Assembly: GCF_001902145.1 (NCBI RefSeq)
Contig: NZ_MRST01000023.1
Span: 186,001 to 250,000 of the forward strand
DNA length: 64,000 nucleotides
From: Pseudomonas fluorescens
Lineage (GTDB): Bacteria; Pseudomonadota; Gammaproteobacteria; Pseudomonadales; Pseudomonadaceae
Reading direction: 5' to 3'
Under the pieces are notes generated by a model. The model searched no databases. It was not told where the DNA came from and was given only the letters and a program-made list of their open reading frames with translations. Shown piece by piece: positions 59,503 to 64,000 of this stretch; position 1 is the first letter of the stretch, and every line of letters starts with the position of its first letter. The translations under genes were made by a program, and so were the position numbers.

Positions 59503-60087
59503 ATGTTGCAACGCCTGTTGTTCGGTTTGATCACTGTGACCAGTTTGACCCTTGTCGGCTGCGCCAACAGCCCGCAACAACTCAGCCCGCAACCTAAAGT
59601 CACCGCGCAGTTGGCTGCGGTAGGCCACGGCCAGCCGGTGTCGGTACGCGTGGTGGACGGTCGCCCGTCGCCAACCCTGGGCTCGCGTGGCGGCCTGTAC
59701 CCGGAGACTGCGCTGATTTCGGTGAACGGCCAGGATGTGCTGCCCAAGTTGCAGGCCCAGGCGGAAGCCGCTGTGCGTTTGCTGGGCTTTACCCCGACCA
59801 ACTCGCCAGGCGTGCCGCAACTGACCGTGACCCTGGCCGAGCTGAAATACCAGTCGCCCAAAGACGGCCTGTATGTGACCGAGGCTTCCATCGGCGCTAC
59901 CTTCAAGTCTGACGTCAGTGCCGGTACCCGCCGCTACAGTGGCCGCTACGCTGCCTCGCTCAACCAGCGGTTCGGCATGTCGCCCAACCAGGAAACCAAC
60001 ACCAAGCTGGTTAGCGACGTGCTCAGTGATGCCTTGACCCGCCTGTTCAAGGACCCAAGCATCGGCCAACTGCTCAGCGCGCAATAA
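59503..60087 (+). CDS. YajG family lipoprotein
   Basis: A 194-residue lipoprotein with signal peptide and lipobox LTLVGC (Cys20). The YajG core includes VSVRVVDGRPSPTLGSRGG and the conserved late SDVLSDALTRLFKD. ATG 59503 has GGAG 8 nt upstream; ATG 59497 is too close to it. The role is unknown; in E. coli yajG lies next to ampG. Confidence 0.88.
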   Translation: MLQRLLFGLITVTSLTLVGCANSPQQLSPQPKVTAQLAAVGHGQPVSVRVVDGRPSPTLGSRGGLYPETALISVNGQDVLPKLQAQAEAAVRLLGFTPTNSPGVPQLTVTLAELKYQSPKDGLYVTEASIGATFKSDVSAGTRRYSGRYAASLNQRFGMSPNQETNTKLVSDVLSDALTRLFKDPSIGQLLSAQ

Positions 60088-60096
60088 ACCGTTCAC

Positions 60097-60131
60097 AAAA
60101 AACCGGGCTCATCGCTGAGCCCGGTTTTTTT
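60097..60131. terminator. Bidirectional terminator between yajG-like and 60148-60357 genes
   Basis: A perfect 14-bp stem (AAAAAACCGGGCTC, 60097-60110; complement 60117-60130) has A and T runs on both sides, suiting the convergent genes around it. Confidence 0.9.
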
Positions 60132-60147
60132 GTGCCTGTGGTTTTTG

Positions 60148-60357
60148 TCATGCGGCCGTATCGACATAAAAGTCCAGCATGCTCACACCGGTAAGCAGAT
60201 CCAGCTCCGGCAGATCGGCATGCTGGTGTCCGCCGAGGGCGCAATACACTAGCCAATGGCAGTCCTGAACATTGAACGCGAGGCTGCCAATCAGCGCCTC
60301 CTGTTCATCACTCTGGGCGATCAGATACAGCCGATCCTGGTTTTGCGCATGCAACAT
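60148..60357 (-). CDS. Small hypothetical protein
   Basis: A 69-residue acidic protein without signal peptide (LYLIAQSDEQEALIGSLAF, ending TGVSMLDFYVDTAA). GAGGA lies 7 nt before the ATG and a strong terminator follows, so it looks like a real, independently transcribed gene. No family is recognised. Confidence 0.7.
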   Translation of the reverse strand: MLHAQNQDRLYLIAQSDEQEALIGSLAFNVQDCHWLVYCALGGHQHADLPELDLLTGVSMLDFYVDTAA

Positions 60358-60539
60358 GACAAGTTCCTCAAGCGTCGAAGGGCAACAGAGTGGCTTGTTA
60401 AGGTGACGTTCAGGTGACGGCGTAAATTACTGGATACATTAGCCGTCAATGGGGAAGGAGCATTAAAGGCGCAGGAGGCGACTATCGTTCAGGTGTGTAT
60501 CTGGACTGATACCCGAAGACTGGTTCACCGAGGTTTGCG

Positions 60540-60797
60540 ATGGCGCTGCCCGCACTGCTCATCAATATTGTTGCCCTGTTGGTTGCCTGCTCGGGTGCCT
60601 GGGTGCTGTTCATCACCCGTCTGCATGCGCAACGTGCGATGGCCGATCTGGCGCTGCGCAGCGAAGAGCGCCCTATCGACCAACCGATGCTGTTTCTGGA
60701 TACACGCACCGAACGGGCGCATCGCCTGGCGTACCGCGTCGGGTTCGCCTGCCTTGGCCTGGCCATGGCCATCTCCTGGCTCAGCACCCACTTCTAA
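60540..60797 (+). CDS. Small two-helix membrane protein
   Basis: An 85-residue protein with hydrophobic helices at about residues 4-26 (LLINIVALLVACSGAWVLFI) and 66-82 (VGFACLGLAMAISWL), joined by a charged loop. GAGG precedes the ATG. A REP pair follows the stop. It is a likely inner-membrane protein of unknown role. Confidence 0.7.
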   Translation: MALPALLINIVALLVACSGAWVLFITRLHAQRAMADLALRSEERPIDQPMLFLDTRTERAHRLAYRVGFACLGLAMAISWLSTHF

Positions 60798-60812
60798 CTC
60801 CACTGCAAACCA

Positions 60813-60903
60813 AATGTGGGAGCGGGCTTGCCCGCGAAGGCGGTGTATCAGCCACTGGATCTTTAACTGAACCACCGCTATCGCAGGCAAGCCAGCTCCC
60901 ACA
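60813..60903. repeat. Hybrid REP pair
   Basis: The left arm (60813-60837) belongs to the GGGAGCGGGCTTGCCCGCGAA type and the right arm (60879-60903) to the TCGCAGGCAAGCCAGCTCCCACA type of 92-163. The arms therefore pair with mismatches. Confidence 0.8.
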
Positions 60904-60962
60904 CTGGCCACGTACTGCCCGCAGAATCAGCGCCTGCCACATATCCCCTGTGGGCTCACATA

Positions 60963-62129
60963 TTAGAGGGGGATCCCGGCCTTGACTCGGTATTGGTTGC
61001 GTACCGGCGTCGCATACTGCACCACCAGATAAGGCCGGTGCTCCGCCGGGCACCCGTTCAAGCGCCGCTCCCATTCCGCCTTGGCCTTGGCCAGCTCATC
61101 GGCCGGGAACATGTCCCCCGCCTTGGGCACCTGCAATTGCGGGTCGGCATCACTCCACTGCGCGTAGGCCAGGTAGTGCACCGGAAACAAGCGATAGCCC
61201 CCCAGGATCTGCCGGTCCATTTCTGCCGCCAGCAGCTTGGTGTCTTCAAAACGCTCGGTGATCGGCGGCGCAAAGTTCACGTGCACCCGGCCTTTATAGC
61301 CGGTAATGCCCAGGGCAATGCTCACATCATCCTCGCCCGGTGCCTTGGTGTAGGTGCCGGTGGTGGCGCGGATATACAACTCGCGTGCCTTGGCGGCATC
61401 GCAGGGGTCGTATTCGTAGCTGATGGACACTGGCGTCAGGTTCAACGACTGGATGACCTCGGCAAACGGCTCGTCCTTGCGGCTGACGTGGAACATCTTG
61501 AGGATCGCCGATTCGGTACGGTCATCGCCATCCTTGGCCCGGCCTTCAGCCTGGGCAATCCAGATCGACTGGCAGTCGTTGCGGATCGAATGGTTGATGT
61601 AGGCCGACAGCAGGTTGTAGGCCGCCATCTTCTCCTTTCGCCCGGTAATCGAACGGTGCACGATGAAGCTCTTGTTCAGGCGCATCAGGTCGCTGACAAA
61701 CGGCTTTTGCAGCAGGTTATCGCCGATGGCGATGCGCGGCGTCGGCAGGCCGGCGTGGTACACGGCGTAGTTGACGAAGGCCGGGTCCATCACGATGTCG
61801 CGGTGGTTGGCCAGGAACAGGTAGGCGGTGCCGGATTTCAGTTGCTCGACGCCGGTATAGGTCACGCCGTCGGTCGCCCGGTCAATGGTGTGGTCAACGT
61901 AGTACTCGACCTTGTCCTGCAGCGTGGCCACGGTGGTGACGCCAGCGAACTCGCGGCGCAGTTTTCGCGCAATCATTGGCTTGAGCAGCCAGCCCAGGGC
62001 GCCGGCAAAGCGCGGGAAGCGGAAGTGGGTCAGGATGTCCAGAAAGGCCTTGTCACTGAACAGACGTGCCAGCACTGCCGGGACTTCGCTGTCGTTGTAA
62101 GGTCGGATGGTATCGAATTCGCCCATCAT
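60963..62129 (-). CDS. Glycerol-3-phosphate/lysophosphatidate acyltransferase family protein
   Basis: A 388-residue PlsC-type acyltransferase. Motif I is FLANHRDIVMD (His109, Asp115) and later segments IWIAQAEGRAKDG and TPVSISYEYDPCD correspond to motifs III and IV. There is no obvious transmembrane helix. It may acylate a phospholipid or ornithine-lipid precursor; the acceptor is unknown. ATG 62129 or the adjacent ATG 62126 may be used. Confidence 0.85.
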   Translation of the reverse strand: MMGEFDTIRPYNDSEVPAVLARLFSDKAFLDILTHFRFPRFAGALGWLLKPMIARKLRREFAGVTTVATLQDKVEYYVDHTIDRATDGVTYTGVEQLKSGTAYLFLANHRDIVMDPAFVNYAVYHAGLPTPRIAIGDNLLQKPFVSDLMRLNKSFIVHRSITGRKEKMAAYNLLSAYINHSIRNDCQSIWIAQAEGRAKDGDDRTESAILKMFHVSRKDEPFAEVIQSLNLTPVSISYEYDPCDAAKARELYIRATTGTYTKAPGEDDVSIALGITGYKGRVHVNFAPPITERFEDTKLLAAEMDRQILGGYRLFPVHYLAYAQWSDADPQLQVPKAGDMFPADELAKAKAEWERRLNGCPAEHRPYLVVQYATPVRNQYRVKAGIPL

Positions 62130-62258
62130 GCTCTCTTGTTAGAAACGGCTAGGGTAAGTAAAGGAAATAGCAGGGGCGGCGTGAGTAAACTGGCTCTGCC
62201 GGAAATAGCCCTGTAAATAGACCGGCGATTATACGCACAAGTCACCTAGGAGACTGCG

Positions 62259-62441
62259 ATGCTCGAAACTGCGCTGTACGATTGTCCTTATTGTGGCGAA
62301 GAGGTCGAGACGACGGTGGATTTGTCTGGCGGGGACCAGACCTATATAGAAGACTGCCAAGTGTGTTGCCGGCCGATCACGTTCGACCTGCAAGTTCATG
62401 GTGACGAGTGGATGCTTGAAACCCGCAGCGAAAATGAATGA
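62259..62441 (+). CDS. CPXCG-motif cysteine-rich protein
   Basis: A 60-residue protein with two metal-binding knuckles, CPYCGEE (residues 8-11) and CQVCCRP (about 33-37), typical of the CPXCG family and likely to bind zinc. AGGAG precedes the ATG. The next gene follows after 12 nt. The function is unknown; a ribosomal or nucleic-acid contact would be speculative. Confidence 0.88.
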   Translation: MLETALYDCPYCGEEVETTVDLSGGDQTYIEDCQVCCRPITFDLQVHGDEWMLETRSENE

Positions 62442-62453
62442 CAGGTACGCCCC

Positions 62454-62714
62454 ATGCAGCGAATCTACGAACCGGAAAACCTGATGGAGGGCGAGTTGCT
62501 GCAGCAGATGCTTGCCAGTGAAGGCATCGACGCGCACCTGGTGGGGCGCCATTTGCTCGGCGGCACGGGCGAGTTGCCGATGTTCGGCTTGCTGGGGCTG
62601 GAGGTCGATAACGACCAGGCCGCCTGCGCCCGCGAGCTGATCACCGCCTATATCGGCGCCCAACCTTTGCCCGGCGACGAACCCGACAGCTTCCCCGACG
62701 TATTGGTCTGTTAG
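62454..62714 (+). CDS. DUF2007 domain protein
   Basis: An 86-residue protein with the DUF2007 layout (MQRIYEPENLMEGELLQQML, then VGRHLLGGTGELPM and LEVDNDQAACARELI). This PII-like fold is often a putative signal-transducing or regulatory domain. It is likely cotranscribed with the cysteine-rich protein ahead of it. Confidence 0.88.
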   Translation: MQRIYEPENLMEGELLQQMLASEGIDAHLVGRHLLGGTGELPMFGLLGLEVDNDQAACARELITAYIGAQPLPGDEPDSFPDVLVC

Positions 62715-62751
62715 GCTGTCGGTCGGTTTACCCCAAGAGTCGTGTTGCCCC

Positions 62752-63372
62752 ATGTGTGGACGTTATGCCCTGTTTCGCTGGAACCCTGCCTTTGCTGCCT
62801 TGCCCGGCTTCCCCGCCGACCAGCAGGCCCAGTGGAACATCTCCCCCAATGATTCGGTGCTGATCCAGCGCCTGAGCGAGGGCCGACTCACCCTGGCGCG
62901 TGCCCGCTGGGGCCTTACACCGCCCTGGCTGACAGACCTGTCGCGCACCCCGGCCCACGCCCGCGCCGAAACCCTGGCCGAACAACCGATGTTTCGTGAA
63001 GCCTTCCGCTTGCGCCGTTGCCTGCTGCCTGCCAATGGCTTTTATGAATGGCGCGGCACCCAGCGCAAGCGCCCGTACTGGCTCACGCCGGGGGAGGGCT
63101 CCACACTGTTCTTTGCCGCGGTGTGGGAAGCGTATCCGGTGCAGGAGCAGGTGTGGCTGAGCACGGCGGTGGTTACCCAAGCGGCGCAAAGTCAGCGACG
63201 GCCATTGATCCTGGACGCGCCAGGGCAGGCCGCCTGGCTCGATCCCGAGACACCGCTGCAGGTGCTGCAGGGCCTGCTGGCGGCTGAGCCTGCCGTGCTG
63301 CGCGAGCGGGTGCTGGCCAATATGGTCAACGATCCGAAGCTCAATGGGCCGGAGTGCCTGACCCCGGCATGA
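62752..63372 (+). CDS. SRAP (HMCES/YedK) family protein, atypical
   Basis: A 206-residue SRAP protein. It starts MCGRYALF, so Cys2 becomes the N-terminal residue that crosslinks abasic sites in single-stranded DNA. Glu99 of NGFYEW, used in crosslink chemistry, is kept. The Asn of the NAR(S/A)ET motif is His69 (AHARAET), and the HDRMP-type segment near residue 147 reads QSQRRPLIL without histidine. It may therefore crosslink but reverse slowly. No clear ribosome site is seen. Confidence 0.85.
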   Translation: MCGRYALFRWNPAFAALPGFPADQQAQWNISPNDSVLIQRLSEGRLTLARARWGLTPPWLTDLSRTPAHARAETLAEQPMFREAFRLRRCLLPANGFYEWRGTQRKRPYWLTPGEGSTLFFAAVWEAYPVQEQVWLSTAVVTQAAQSQRRPLILDAPGQAAWLDPETPLQVLQGLLAAEPAVLRERVLANMVNDPKLNGPECLTPA

Positions 63373-63492
63373 GTTTTGCCAGTCGGGTCGCGTTCGGATG
63401 TATCTGAAATTCAGCGGTTAAACGTCTGGGGTATCTGGCGCAGATACAAATGACCGCCTACGATACGCGCCATGTTTTCAGGGAGCGTGTTC

Positions 63493-64000
63493 ATGAAGAA
63501 GTCATTGGTGGTAAGTGGTTTGGTTGCAGCGATGCTGCTGGCGGGTTGTCAGTCGGTCAATACCACCAGCGGCGGCGCCGTTGGGGTAGAGCGCAAGCAG
63601 TACATGTTCAGCATGCTGTCGAGCCAGGAAGTCGACCAGATGTATGCCCAGTCTTATCAGCAGACCCTGGGTGAAGCCAGCAGCAAAGGGGTGCTGGACA
63701 AGACCAGCGCCAATGCCAAGCGCGTGCAGGCCATTGCCAAGCGCCTGATCGCCCAGGCTCCGACCTTCCGCGCGGATGCCGCCCAGTGGAACTGGGACGT
63801 AAACCTGATCAAAAGCGATGAGATGAACGCCAACTGCGGGCCTGGCGGCAAGATCCTGGTGTACAGCGGCTTGATCGACAACCTCAAGCTCACCGATGAC
63901 GAGCTGGCTGCCGTGATGGGCCATGAAATCGCCCACGCCCTGCGTGAGCACGGCCGCGAAGCCATGTCCAAGGCTTACGGTATCCAGATGGCCAAGCAGG
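63493..64000 (+). CDS. M48-family metalloprotease lipoprotein (partial)
   Basis: The first 169 codons of a gene running off the right edge. A signal peptide with lipobox LLAGC (Cys19) is followed by an M48 peptidase domain: the zinc motif HEIAH lies at about residues 144-148 (VMGHEIAHALREHGRE), and CGPGGKILVYSGLID precedes it. LoiP and YcaL in E. coli are such outer-membrane lipoproteins with roles in protein quality control. The C-terminal Glu ligand lies beyond the window. Confidence 0.9.
   Translation, partial: MKKSLVVSGLVAAMLLAGCQSVNTTSGGAVGVERKQYMFSMLSSQEVDQMYAQSYQQTLGEASSKGVLDKTSANAKRVQAIAKRLIAQAPTFRADAAQWNWDVNLIKSDEMNANCGPGGKILVYSGLIDNLKLTDDELAAVMGHEIAHALREHGREAMSKAYGIQMAKQ

Overview
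The window is a stretch of core chromosome from a Pseudomonas of the P. fluorescens group. The evidence is the gene order (rplM-rpsI, petABC, sspAB; gatCAB/mreBCD-maf-rng-yhdP-tldD; the Fur-type fagA-fumC-orfX-sodA operon; ptsO-rapZ-ptsN-hpf-rpoN-lptB-lptA-lptC-kdsC-kdsD; mlaFEDCB-ibaG-murA-hisG-hisD-hisC), the high GC content with strong third-position G/C, and many intergenic REP-type inverted repeats with the arm GTAGGAGCGAGCTTGCTCGC and its variants. I see no rRNA, tRNA, CRISPR array, prophage or insertion sequence.

Layout. 1-6.4 kb: end of an acyl-CoA dehydrogenase, a Tas-like aldo/keto reductase, ribosomal proteins L13 and S9, the cytochrome bc1 operon and SspA/SspB. 6.4-14.3 kb: an accessory catabolic island. 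A FadR-type GntR regulator (GguR-like) precedes genes for galactarate/glucarate breakdown to 2-oxoglutarate (5-dehydro-4-deoxyglucarate dehydratase, 2-oxoglutarate semialdehyde dehydrogenase, MFS transporter, galactarate dehydratase), with a predicted zinc phospholipase C gene placed between regulator and pathway. Three GTAC-centred operator-like sites link regulator and pathway. 14.3-17.5 kb: an AEC-family permease and a reverse-strand trio (short RlpA, an unusual cation exchanger, a carboxymuconolactone-decarboxylase-like protein). 17.5-34.2 kb: gatCAB divergent from the cell-shape block mreBCD-maf-rng-yhdP-nitrilase-tldD, then darP and pmbA (tldE). 34.2-38.1 kb: an iron-starvation operon with tandem Fur boxes giving iron-free fumarase and superoxide dismutase plus a ZIP metal transporter. 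38.2-45.2 kb: nitrogen-PTS, sigma-54 and LPS transport/Kdo genes on the reverse strand. 45.5-53.5 kb: Mla phospholipid transport, peptidoglycan precursor and histidine genes. 53.7-58.4 kb: pyrimidine and purine salvage and malate:quinone oxidoreductase. 58.4-64 kb: a long gene-free stretch, small conserved-looking hypotheticals, lipoproteins, an acyltransferase, an atypical SRAP protein and the start of an M48 metalloprotease.

I found no wholly new multi-gene system. The most promising unexplained signals are: the operator set of the aldarate regulon; a REP family whose roughly 52-nt interior is conserved and oriented and which supplies the C-terminal codons of mqo; a cation exchanger lacking both signature glutamates; an apparent AUU start for mreC; a 24-bp perfect palindrome in front of the phospholipase gene; a possible small RNA upstream of mqo; and an SRAP protein with two active-site positions altered.
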